In this document: positions 1 to 4,924 of the stretch, one piece after another
How positions within the stretch are numbered: position 1 is the first letter of the stretch
How the letters are laid out: each line of letters begins with the position of its first letter
DNA from: an uncultured Eubacteriales bacterium
Lineage (GTDB): Bacteria > Bacillota > Clostridia > Oscillospirales > Butyricicoccaceae
NCBI GenBank assembly: GCA_934630445.1
Contig: CAKTWY010000176.1
Span: 1 to 5,078 of the forward strand
DNA: 5,078 nt
Direction of reading: 5' to 3'
The notes under the pieces: model-generated
Database searches by the model: none
What the model was told of the DNA's origin: nothing
The model's input: the letters and a program-made list of their open reading frames with translations, nothing else
Program-made: the position numbers and the translations under genes

Positions 1-146
1 GCGAGCAGAAGCGCCTTTTTCCGCACGGCCCAGCTCTTCCCGCCGCCGCGCGCCCCGCCGTAGGCGACGAAGCGCCCGCGCGCCTCAAAAAACGCGCGCT
101 GCTTTTCCGACGGCGTGCCGAGCGCGCAGGTGACGTTACTGGGCAT
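1..146 (-). CDS. Phage terminase large subunit, N-terminal part (runs off the left edge)
   Basis: This is the ATPase/nuclease motor subunit that pumps phage DNA into proheads. Only the first 48 codons and two further bases are in the window. The translation opens MPSNVTCALG and contains a clear Walker A loop at residues 31-38 (GARGGGKS, Lys37, Ser38) followed by WAVRKKALLL. A glycine-rich P-loop this close to the N-terminus is typical of the terminase large subunits of Firmicutes phages. The ATG (144-146) lies inside the end of the small-subunit gene, with an 11-bp overlap; a weak GGCGGAG sits 4 nt upstream, so translational coupling is likely. The Walker B, coupling and nuclease motifs lie outside the window, so I cannot tell whether the gene is intact. 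A different P-loop ATPase is possible, but the pairing with a small-terminase-like gene makes terminase much the best reading. Confidence 0.88.
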   Translation of the reverse strand, partial: MPSNVTCALGTPSEKQRAFFEARGRFVAYGGARGGGKSWAVRKKALLL

Positions 147-444
147 AGCGCTCCGCCTCGCCTGAAAAAGTAAAGCGCACCTCGCCCCCGCCTTCCTCCT
201 GCCGCGCGGAGGGGATGCTCCCCCCCTTGCCGTATACGCGGCTGAGTACTTCCGTCGCGCACGACACGCGCAGCTCCGCCTTTACGTCCTCGCTGCGCAT
301 CGTCTCCGTCAATACGCGCACCGCCTCCTCCGCCGCCTTTTTGAGCATCGCCTCCGCGCCGCCGTCCGCTGTGGCGCTTTTGCGCGGCCTTCCGCGCGGA
401 TTTCCGCTCTCCCCTTTTTGAAAACGGCCCTTCCCGTCTCGCAC
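136..444 (-). CDS. Phage terminase small subunit-like protein (DUF5681-type N-terminus)
   Basis: A 102-residue protein, probably the DNA-recognition subunit of the phage packaging terminase. Residues 6-22 read GRFQKGESGNPRGRPRK, matching the pattern GxFxKGxSGNPxGRP of the DUF5681 domain, which is common in small-terminase-like proteins next to large terminase genes. The middle (about residues 30-72) is predicted helical; the tail is Gly/Glu-rich. I chose the GTG at 442-444 because AAAGGAGG lies 9 nt upstream and because the conserved motif begins five residues later. The same frame stays open upstream as far as a TTG at 843, but that stretch is low-complexity Arg/Gly/Pro sequence and crosses a terminator, so it is not coding. 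The stop codon overlaps the start of the large subunit, as expected for one operon. Assignment to terminase rests on motif plus neighbour; the DNA-binding function is inferred. Confidence 0.82.
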   Translation of the reverse strand: MRDGKGRFQKGESGNPRGRPRKSATADGGAEAMLKKAAEEAVRVLTETMRSEDVKAELRVSCATEVLSRVYGKGGSIPSARQEEGGGEVRFTFSGEAERYAQ

Positions 445-453
445 GGCCCCCGG

Positions 454-461
454 CCTCCTTT
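454..461 (-). promoter_or_regulatory. Strong ribosome binding site that fixes the terminase small-subunit start
   Basis: On the minus strand the sequence is AAAGGAGG, with a 9-nt spacer to the GTG at 442-444. It is a near-perfect anti-16S match and is the main reason for starting the gene at this GTG rather than further upstream. Confidence 0.8.
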
Positions 462-483
462 CTTTTCCGCGCCGCCCGGCGCC

Positions 484-497
484 GGGGCCGAAGCCCC
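484..497 (-). repeat. GC hairpin with UUCG tetraloop in the terminase leader
   Basis: On the minus strand GGGGC-TTCG-GCCCC forms a 5-bp all-GC stem closed by C-G around a UUCG loop, an extra-stable RNA hairpin. It lies about 23 nt upstream of the ribosome binding site. No U-run follows, so it is not a classical terminator. A 12-bp perfect palindrome, CGGCCGCGGCCG, lies at 511-522, so the leader RNA should be highly structured. Confidence 0.5.
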
Positions 498-597
498 CGC
501 CGCGATGCGCCGGCCGCGGCCGCGGGCGGCTTCCCGCGCCCCGTGCGCGCCGGACGGCGATCAGCAGTCTCTCATCGGTCAAAACCGCTGTAGCTGC

Positions 598-606
598 AGT
601 ATAGCA
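598..606 (-). promoter_or_regulatory. Candidate extended -10 promoter for the terminase operon
   Basis: The minus strand reads TGCTATACT: the TGn extension plus a 5/6 match to TATAAT. No recognisable -35 lies 16-18 nt upstream, as tolerated for extended -10 promoters. A start near 591 would give a leader of about 147 nt before the GTG at 444. It is an alternative to, or a second start alongside, the promoter at 682-710. Confidence 0.35.
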
Positions 607-681
607 CGTATGTTCGGTAAAATCTTCTCGCGATTTTATCATTGCGATTTGAAAGGCTGTAAATGGCGAATTTGCGCCTGT

Positions 682-710
682 TTTATACAAATACGGCAAC
701 ATTCTGGTAA
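682..710 (-). promoter_or_regulatory. Candidate sigma-A promoter for the terminase operon
   Basis: On the minus strand TTACCA (710-705) and TATAAA (687-682) are separated by exactly 17 nt, giving 4/6 and 5/6 matches to consensus. It lies just downstream of the strong minus-strand terminator at 743-775, so the terminase operon would be insulated from transcription arriving from the rny side. The predicted leader is about 230 nt. A perfect TATAAT overlaps it at 715-710 but has no -35. Confidence 0.4.
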
Positions 711-742
711 TTATACGCCCGCACGCCGCAGCCTTTGCACGC

Positions 743-775
743 AAAAAAGCGTCTGTTTTTCCAAACAGACGCTTT
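743..775 (-). terminator. Strong Rho-independent terminator, minus strand
   Basis: The arms are AAAGCGTCTGTTT (746-758) and its exact complement AAACAGACGCTTT (763-775): 13 perfect base pairs around a 4-nt loop. On the minus strand six T (748-743) follow and partly overlap the foot of the stem. On the plus strand only three T are present, so termination is directed at leftward transcription. It lies 368 nt beyond the rny terminator, so it serves either as a second stop for rny read-through or as the end of a separate small RNA. Confidence 0.85.
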
Positions 776-875
776 GTGGTGCGGAGATAGCAGATGCCCG
801 CGTTGTGAGGCAGCCCGGACTGTGCCGGCCAAAACAGATGCAAAATACGCCGTCAAATGTATCATACATCCGCAC
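743..875 (-). ncRNA. Candidate small RNA ending at the 743-775 terminator (uncertain)
   Basis: On the minus strand GTGCGGA (875-869) pairs perfectly with TCCGCAC (785-779), and GATA (863-860) with TATC (789-786) after a 5-nt bulge. The 3' strand of this closing stem ends three bases before the terminator hairpin. A terminally closed domain followed directly by an intrinsic terminator is the usual shape of an independent small RNA of about 130 nt. Against it: I see no good promoter just upstream of 875 on this strand, the interior folds only weakly, and it does not match any RNA family I can recognise by eye (not SRP RNA, tmRNA, RNase P or a familiar 6S). The same pairing exists on the plus strand, so orientation rests on the terminator. 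Confidence 0.22.
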
Positions 876-934
876 AGATCGATCAGCTGAAACAATCTGC
901 AGGAATGCTCCCGTACAGATGCGCGGGGATGACG

Positions 935-962
935 GGGGCCGTCGTATCGGCCCCGCATTTTT
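935..962 (+). terminator. Rho-independent terminator, plus strand
   Basis: GGGGCCG (935-941), a 6-nt loop and CGGCCCC (948-954) form a 7-bp GC stem, followed by GCA and then five T (958-962). It would stop rightward transcription, but no plus-strand gene is evident to its left. An outer pairing ATGCG/CGCAT (919-923/954-958) and an inner alternative GACGG/CCGTC (931-935/939-943) could compete with the terminator stem. Confidence 0.5.
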
Positions 963-1111
963 CCGATAGCGCCTGTCACTTATTTTTGCGCCTGGAGCAG
1001 TGCTGTCGCTCCGAAACGTTCGCTGCAATTCGCGTGCCCTTCGGGGGATCGCACCGCTCAGGATGCGCGTGAGGGGGGCAGGGCCGCATACGATCCGCAT
1101 CCCTGCGCGCG

Positions 1112-1155
1112 AAAATGCCCCGCGGCGAAACCATGCGTTCCGCCGCGGGGCATTT
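1112..1155 (-). terminator. Rho-independent terminator of rny
   Basis: Fifteen perfect base pairs (1113-1127 with 1141-1155, AAATGCCCCGCGGCG and its complement) enclose a 13-nt loop that can pair further (AAC/GTT). On the minus strand a run of four T (1115-1112) completes the terminator. It begins 25 nt past the rny stop codon, so rny is the last gene of its transcript. The plus strand has a three-T tail inside the stem, so weak bidirectional action is possible. Confidence 0.88.
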
Positions 1156-1180
1156 ATATCTGTATTATATTCACGCAATA

Positions 1181-2734
1181 TTACTTTGCGTAATCGACCA
1201 CGCGCGTTTCGCGCACGAGGTGGACTTTGATCTGGCCGGGATACTCCATCTCGTCCTCGATCTTCTTGGACAGCTCGCGCGCCAGAAGCACCATCTCGTC
1301 GTCCTTGACCTCTTCCGGCTTGATGATGATGCGGATCTCGCGCCCGGCCTGGATGGCGAAGGACTTTTCAACGCCTTTAAAGGAGTTGGCGATGCTCTCC
1401 AGCTTCTCCAGACGCTTGATGTACGCCTCGAGGTTCTCGCGCCGCGCGCCCGGGCGCGCCGCCGAAATGGCGTCGGCCGCCTGCACCAGGCATGCGATCA
1501 CCGTCTGCGGCTCCACATCGCCGTGGTGGGCATGGATGGCGTGGATAACGTCGGGCGATTCCTTATATTTGCGCGCCAGATCGACGCCGATCGTCACGTG
1601 CGAGCCCTCGACCTCATGGTCGATGGCCTTGCCGATGTCATGCAGCAGACCCGCGCGCGTGGCCAGCGTGATATCGCAGCCGAGTTCCGCGGCGAGGATG
1701 CCGGAGATGTGCGCCACCTCGATGGAATGGCGCAGCACGTTCTGCCCGTAACTCGTGCGGTAGCGCATGCGTCCGAGCAGCTTGACAAGCTCGGGATGGA
1801 TGCCGTGCAGGCCGACCTCGAATACGGCGCGCTCGCCCTCCTGCTTGATGGTGGCCTCGACCTCGCGGCGCGATTTTTCAACCATTTCCTCAATGCGCGC
1901 GGGATGGATGCGCCCGTCGCTGATGAGCTTTTCAAGCGACAGCCTTGCGATCTCCCGGCGCACGGGATCGAACGCCGAGAGCGTGATCGCCTCCGGCGTA
2001 TCGTCGATGATGAGATCGACGCCCGTCAGCGTTTCGAGCGCGCGGATGTTCCTGCCCTCGCGGCCGATGACGCGGCCTTTCATTTCGTCGTTTGGCAGCG
2101 GTACGACGGACACCGTCGCCTCCGACACATGGTCGGCCGCGACCTTCTGGATGGCGAGCGAGATCAGCTCGCGCGCCTTCTGTTCGGCGTCTTCCTTCAG
2201 CTGCTGCTCGATCTCCTTCAAACGCAGCGCGCTGTCGTGGCGCGCCTCGTCCTCGACCTGCTGCACGATCAGCTCGCGCGCCTGGTCGGACGTAAGGCCG
2301 GATATCTTCTCCAAAAGCTCAAGCTCGCTTTTTTTGATGGCGCGCATTTCCTCAGCCTGCTCTTCCGCTTCCTTGAGCTTTTTCGACAGGCTCTCTTCCT
2401 TCTTCTCGATCTGCTCGTGCTTGCGGTCGAGCGACTCCTCCTTCTGCTGGAGGCGGCGCTCCTGCTTCTGCTGTTCGGCGCGGCGCTCCTTGATCTCCCG
2501 CTCCGACTCGGTCCTGGCCTTGTAAATCTCCTCGCGCGCCTCCACGATGGACTCGCGCTTTTTTGCCTCCGCCGCCTTGATGGCGTCGTTTAAGATGCGC
2601 TTTGCTTCTTCTTCCGCACTGCCGATTTCCTTTTCCGCGACGTTCTTTCTATACAAAAAGCCCAGAAGGGCCCCGACAGCAAGTGACACGAGGACCGCGG
2701 CCACGATAAGTATCGCCTTTAAAATGGGGTTCAT
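1181..2734 (-). CDS. rny: Ribonuclease Y (membrane-anchored endoribonuclease)
   Basis: A 517-residue protein of normal family length (about 520). RNase Y makes the initiating endonucleolytic cuts in mRNA decay and riboswitch turnover in Bacillota, and is anchored to the inner face of the cytoplasmic membrane. Residues 4-28 form one hydrophobic helix. Residues about 30-200 are a charged Glu/Lys/Arg coiled coil (for example RRLQQKEESLDRKHEQIEKK). The KH domain carries GRVIGREGRNIR at 220-231, with the GxxG loop at 224-227. The HD domain shows His336, the His365-Asp366 pair in LLHDIGKA, HAHHGD at 401-406 and Asp421, so the metal-binding core is complete. The ATG at 2732-2734 has AAAAGG 5 nt upstream and precedes the membrane helix directly. 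The gene has its own promoter (2935-2963) and terminator and is divergent from the M23 gene; the usual clostridial recA/recX neighbours are not in view. Confidence 0.97.
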   Translation of the reverse strand: MNPILKAILIVAAVLVSLAVGALLGFLYRKNVAEKEIGSAEEEAKRILNDAIKAAEAKKRESIVEAREEIYKARTESEREIKERRAEQQKQERRLQQKEESLDRKHEQIEKKEESLSKKLKEAEEQAEEMRAIKKSELELLEKISGLTSDQARELIVQQVEDEARHDSALRLKEIEQQLKEDAEQKARELISLAIQKVAADHVSEATVSVVPLPNDEMKGRVIGREGRNIRALETLTGVDLIIDDTPEAITLSAFDPVRREIARLSLEKLISDGRIHPARIEEMVEKSRREVEATIKQEGERAVFEVGLHGIHPELVKLLGRMRYRTSYGQNVLRHSIEVAHISGILAAELGCDITLATRAGLLHDIGKAIDHEVEGSHVTIGVDLARKYKESPDVIHAIHAHHGDVEPQTVIACLVQAADAISAARPGARRENLEAYIKRLEKLESIANSFKGVEKSFAIQAGREIRIIIKPEEVKDDEMVLLARELSKKIEDEMEYPGQIKVHLVRETRVVDYAK

Positions 2735-2739
2735 AGCGA

Positions 2740-2745
2740 CCTTTT
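2740..2745 (-). promoter_or_regulatory. Modest ribosome binding site of rny
   Basis: AAAAGG on the minus strand, 5 nt before the ATG. It is weaker than the sites of the M23 and terminase genes. AAAGGTAGG lies slightly further upstream (about 2749-2757) at a spacing too long to be the main site. Confidence 0.5.
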
Positions 2746-2910
2746 AACCTACCTTTCATTCAGTTTTAGGGGAGAGGCCGCCTCAGCGCCTCCGCCCGAA
2801 GGTACAGATATCTTTATGAAAGAAACGGTTAACGTATTAAAACAGGCGGGTGCGCGCGCGAAATCCCGTTCTCCGCGCGGCCGGTCTATCAAAATGACGC
2901 AACGAATTTC

Positions 2911-2944
2911 CATATAATAATATCATTAAAGAATATTTTATATG
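2911..2944. repeat. AT-rich inverted repeat overlapping the rny promoter
   Basis: CATATAA (2911-2917) is the exact complement of TTATATG (2938-2944). The pairing extends inward with AATAT/ATATT (2919-2923/2933-2937), leaving a single bulged T at 2918, for 12 bp in total around a 9-nt centre. The right arm covers the rny -10 hexamer and the centre covers the predicted start. Because RNA would start inside it, a DNA operator is more likely than an RNA hairpin. It could also be a by-product of AT-rich promoter DNA. Confidence 0.35.
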
Positions 2945-2963
2945 TCTTTAGCCGGTATGTCAA
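2935..2963 (-). promoter_or_regulatory. Sigma-A promoter of rny
   Basis: On the minus strand a perfect TTGACA (2963-2958) is followed after exactly 17 nt by TAAAAT (2940-2935; 5/6). A start near 2928 gives an untranslated leader of about 190 nt, long for a housekeeping gene. No competing -35/-10 pair is as good. Confidence 0.8.
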
Positions 2964-3089
2964 GAATATATCGTTTTTTCCGCCCGGTTTTGTAAAATCT
3001 GACGCGGCTTTTTGTCTGTCCAAAAGACGGCAAATCGCCTACTTTTCCGGTGCGTAAAATGTCTGTTTCTGGTGCTTTTATATAAATGC

Positions 3090-3118
3090 TTGACAAAAGC
3101 GCGAAATGGGTATATGAT
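3090..3118 (+). promoter_or_regulatory. Sigma-A promoter of the M23 peptidase gene
   Basis: A perfect TTGACA (3090-3095) and TATGAT (3113-3118; 5/6) are separated by exactly 17 nt. A start near 3125 gives a leader of about 94 nt. The hexamer array at 3129-3166 begins only about four bases after the start, so a bound regulator would interfere with initiation from this promoter. Confidence 0.85.
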
Positions 3119-3128
3119 GATTGCGGCC

Positions 3129-3166
3129 TGTAACCAATTTGTAACTGTTTGTAGCTGAATTGTAAC
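3129..3166 (+). promoter_or_regulatory. Tandem TGTARC hexamers: probable WalR-type response-regulator site
   Basis: Four hexamers lie on one strand and almost one helical face: TGTAAC (3129), TGTAAC (3140), TGTAGC (3150) and TGTAAC (3161), spaced 11, 10 and 11 bp. A looser TGTAAT follows at 3176. The first pair, TGTAAC-N5-TGTAAC, fits exactly the TGTWAH-N5-TGTWAH box bound by WalR (YycF), the essential OmpR-family regulator of cell-wall hydrolases in Bacillota. The third and fourth form a second pair with one mismatch. The downstream gene is a peptidoglycan endopeptidase, the type of target WalR controls. Placement after the +1 predicts repression of the 3090-3118 promoter. A weak alternative promoter (TTGTAA 3160-3165, 15 nt, TATTAT 3181-3186) would instead put the boxes in an activating position. 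PhoP-type boxes have the same periodicity and are the main alternative. Confidence 0.5.
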
Positions 3167-3200
3167 ATTACGTTCTGTAATATTATTCATCCTGATTACC

Positions 3201-3208
3201 GGAAGGAG
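3201..3208 (+). promoter_or_regulatory. Ribosome binding site of the M23 gene
   Basis: GGAAGGAG with a 10-nt spacer to the ATG at 3219. It supports this start over internal ATGs (codons 20, 65, 83) and therefore supports the unusual long N-terminal segment as real protein. Confidence 0.75.
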
Positions 3209-3218
3209 TGCGTTTCCG

Positions 3219-4856
3219 ATGTCTACCCGCGTTTTTGAAGGACATCGTTCCAGCAAACTGCAAAAAGCCTCCGGGATGATCCTGCGCCGTTTCGCCGCCG
3301 CGCGTGTCGGCGCTTCGCGTGCGTTTTCCCTGGCAAGGGCGCGCGTGCGCGCCGCGAAGTGGACGCCTGCGCGCGTGTTTGACCGCGTGTGGGCCCTTGT
3401 GCGCCTTTTGATGCACTATGCGGTGAAACCTGTCTTCGCCCTGGGCGAGACCCTCTCGCGCCTGATGGCGAAAGGGGAGCTGATGCTCGCAGGAACGCCG
3501 TTTTCCCGCCAGCGCGTGGGCGAATTTTTCGCGCCGTTTCTGCGCGGGCGCGTGAGCCGTCTGTCTTCCCTGGCGGCGCTGGGCGCTTTCACCATGATCA
3601 TCCTTTCTTCGAATTATTTTGCCATCGGCGTGCAGGTGATCGTCGACGGAGAGCCGGTCGGCAGCATCGCCGAGCGCGACACCGTGATGGAGGTCGTCAG
3701 CCGTGTCGAGGCCGACACCGCGCGGTATTTAAGCCGCCCCTACCAGCTGAACGTCGACATGGACTACCGCTACACGGTTCTTGACAAGAGCCAGATGCTC
3801 GACGAGGCGGAGCTGGAGACAAAGCTTTATTCCAAAGTTTCTGAGGTCGAAAACCTCTTTGTCCTGCGCCTCGACGATGAGATCGTCGGCGCGACGGACG
3901 ATCGGGCCTCCCTGCAGGGCGTGCTTGACGGCATCCTCGCCGCGAATACGGAAGAAGGGGCCGAGGCGTCGTTCGTCTCCGACGTGGAGATCCGCGCGCA
4001 GAGGATCGCCTCCACCTATGAGCGCCCGGTGGAAGAGATCAGCGCCGCGCTTACGAAGAATGTCGTCGAAGAGCAGGTCTATACCGTTGAAGGGGGCGAT
4101 ACCTTCTCCGGCATTGCTGCGGAGCACGGCCTTTCCATGGCGGAGCTTGCCGCGCTCAACCCCGGCATGGACATCAACAAGCTTATGATCGGGCAGACGC
4201 TCACGGTCACCCAGGCGGTTCCCGCCCTCGAGGTGCAGAACACGAAGACCGTCACCTATACCGAGGAAATTCCCTTTGAGACCATCACGCAGGAGAGCGA
4301 CCAGTACTACACCACGGATAAAAAGACGCTGGTCGAGGGCGTCAACGGCGTCAGGCAGATCACTGCGAAGGTCGTCACCGTCTCCGGCAAGGAGGTCTCC
4401 CGCGAGATTCTGAACAGCCAGACGGTTTCCGAGCCGGTCGACAAGGTCGTGCGCGTCGGCACGAAAAAGCCGCCGGCAAAAGCACCTACCGGAACCATGC
4501 GCCGCCCCTACGGCGGGATGCTCACCTCCAACTACGGCTACCGCAGCCGCGGCTTCCACACGGGCGTTGATTTTGCAGGCCCGACAGGCAGCAAGGTCGT
4601 CGCCGCGGACGGCGGCACGGTCGTCTTCGCCGGCTGGAACGGCGGCTACGGCAGATGCGTCATCATCAGCCACGGCAACGGGCTGGAGACCCTTTATGCC
4701 CACAACAGCGCCATCACCGTCAAGGTCGGGCAGAAGGTCGCCAAGGGCGAGCAGATCGCAAAAGTCGGCAACACCGGCAACTCGACCGGTCCGCACTGCC
4801 ACTTTGAGGTGCGTGTGAACGGCAAGCATGTCAATCCCTGGAAGTATATCAAGTAA
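3219..4856 (+). CDS. Membrane-anchored LysM-G5-M23 peptidoglycan endopeptidase
   Basis: A 545-residue cell-wall hydrolase that probably cuts peptide cross-links of peptidoglycan outside the membrane. Residues 1-113 are strongly basic (about 23 Arg/Lys against 5 Asp/Glu) and should be cytoplasmic. One hydrophobic helix at about 116-140 acts as signal anchor, with no obvious cleavage site. Residues 140-285 are an extracytoplasmic segment of the kind seen in clostridial M23 proteins. A LysM domain (about 286-331) binds glycan; a G5 domain (about 343-415) is an adhesion or spacer module. The M23 (LytM-type) domain (about 426-540) has all key residues: His447 and Asp451 in HTGVDF, His495 in YAH, and His526 and His528 in GPHCHFE, so zinc binding and catalysis should be intact. 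It is monocistronic, with its own promoter, a WalR-like array and a terminator. Exact bond specificity cannot be read from sequence. Confidence 0.94.
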   Translation: MSTRVFEGHRSSKLQKASGMILRRFAAARVGASRAFSLARARVRAAKWTPARVFDRVWALVRLLMHYAVKPVFALGETLSRLMAKGELMLAGTPFSRQRVGEFFAPFLRGRVSRLSSLAALGAFTMIILSSNYFAIGVQVIVDGEPVGSIAERDTVMEVVSRVEADTARYLSRPYQLNVDMDYRYTVLDKSQMLDEAELETKLYSKVSEVENLFVLRLDDEIVGATDDRASLQGVLDGILAANTEEGAEASFVSDVEIRAQRIASTYERPVEEISAALTKNVVEEQVYTVEGGDTFSGIAAEHGLSMAELAALNPGMDINKLMIGQTLTVTQAVPALEVQNTKTVTYTEEIPFETITQESDQYYTTDKKTLVEGVNGVRQITAKVVTVSGKEVSREILNSQTVSEPVDKVVRVGTKKPPAKAPTGTMRRPYGGMLTSNYGYRSRGFHTGVDFAGPTGSKVVAADGGTVVFAGWNGGYGRCVIISHGNGLETLYAHNSAITVKVGQKVAKGEQIAKVGNTGNSTGPHCHFEVRVNGKHVNPWKYIK

Positions 4857-4878
4857 GCGTTGTGAAGTCAGCAGACAG

Positions 4879-4912
4879 CCGGGCGGGTCCATACGGATCC
4901 GCCCGGTTTTTT
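4879..4912 (+). terminator. Rho-independent terminator of the M23 gene
   Basis: The 12-bp stem CCGGGCGGGTCC (4879-4890) with GGATCCGCCCGG (4895-4906) contains one G-U wobble and an ATAC loop, and is followed by six T (4907-4912). It starts 22 nt after the stop codon. Confidence 0.93.
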
Positions 4913-4924
4913 GCGCGCCGGGGA

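Larger units (their letters stand above)
445..1111. other. Gene-free intergenic stretch between the phage operon and rny
   Basis: About 670 bases with no supportable protein gene. Several frames stay open because the DNA is GC-rich, but they lack ribosome binding sites, cross terminators and have Arg/Cys/Pro-rich compositions. The stretch divides into a GC-rich structured leader of the terminase operon (about 445-600), an AT-richer promoter region (600-720), a very strong minus-strand terminator (743-775), a possible RNA-coding segment (776-934), a plus-strand terminator (935-962) and a GC-rich remainder (963-1111) with inverted repeats GGATGCG/CGCATCC (1061-1067/1096-1102) and GCAGGG/CCCTGC (1078-1083/1101-1106). 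I found no tRNA, tmRNA or attachment-site duplication. Confidence 0.7.
2735..3218. other. Divergent intergenic region between rny and the M23 gene
   Basis: 484 bases without a gene. From left to right it holds the rny leader (about 190 nt, GC-rich in 2774-2885, with a GCGCGCG tract and a matching CGCGC near 2873-2878), an AT-rich inverted repeat over the rny start (2911-2944), the rny promoter (2935-2963), an AT-rich middle without clear signals (about 2965-3085), the M23 promoter (3090-3118), a TGTARC hexamer array (3129-3166) and the M23 ribosome binding site (3201-3208). I found no riboswitch consensus in either leader. Confidence 0.75.

Noticed and set aside
445..843. Upstream extension of the terminase small subunit to a TTG at 843 (235 residues)
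   Set aside because: The extension crosses the 743-775 terminator and the promoter region, is Arg/Gly/Pro-rich and lacks a ribosome binding site, while the GTG at 444 has an excellent one directly before the conserved motif.
743..962. tRNA, tmRNA, SRP RNA, RNase P or 6S RNA
   Set aside because: No TPsiC-like arm, CCA end, tmRNA tag frame or SRP GGAAG-type loop; AGTCCGGGCT resembles part of RNase P RNA but the rest of that consensus is missing.
1055..1065. CATCCTGAGCG on the minus strand, matching the repeat at 5037-5047
   Set aside because: An 11-base match within 5 kb is expected by chance and flanking similarity is lost.
683..1178. Several open frames on both strands in the rny-terminase intergenic region, as possible small proteins or type I toxins
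   Set aside because: No ribosome binding sites, no hydrophobic toxin-like helix, overlaps with two terminators, and Arg/Cys-rich random-looking composition.
1115..2593. Long open frame (492 codons) on the plus strand opposite rny
   Set aside because: It is a shadow of rny: GC-rich codon usage keeps the opposite frame open. The translation is Leu/Arg/Asp-rich and repetitive, has no ribosome binding site and matches no family I recognise, whereas rny has complete domains.
2913..2918. Plus-strand TATAAT as an extra promoter
   Set aside because: No -35-like hexamer at suitable spacing; best explained as part of the AT-rich inverted repeat at the rny start.
2990..3218. c-di-AMP or other riboswitch upstream of the M23 hydrolase, as known for some cell-wall hydrolases
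   Set aside because: The clear promoter at 3090-3118 leaves a leader of about 94 nt, filled largely by the hexamer array, and no riboswitch consensus is visible.
3729..4892. Long open frame (387 codons) on the minus strand opposite the M23 gene
   Set aside because: Shadow of the M23 gene; the translation is low-complexity Asp/Val/Leu/Gly and it lies opposite conserved LysM, G5 and M23 motifs.
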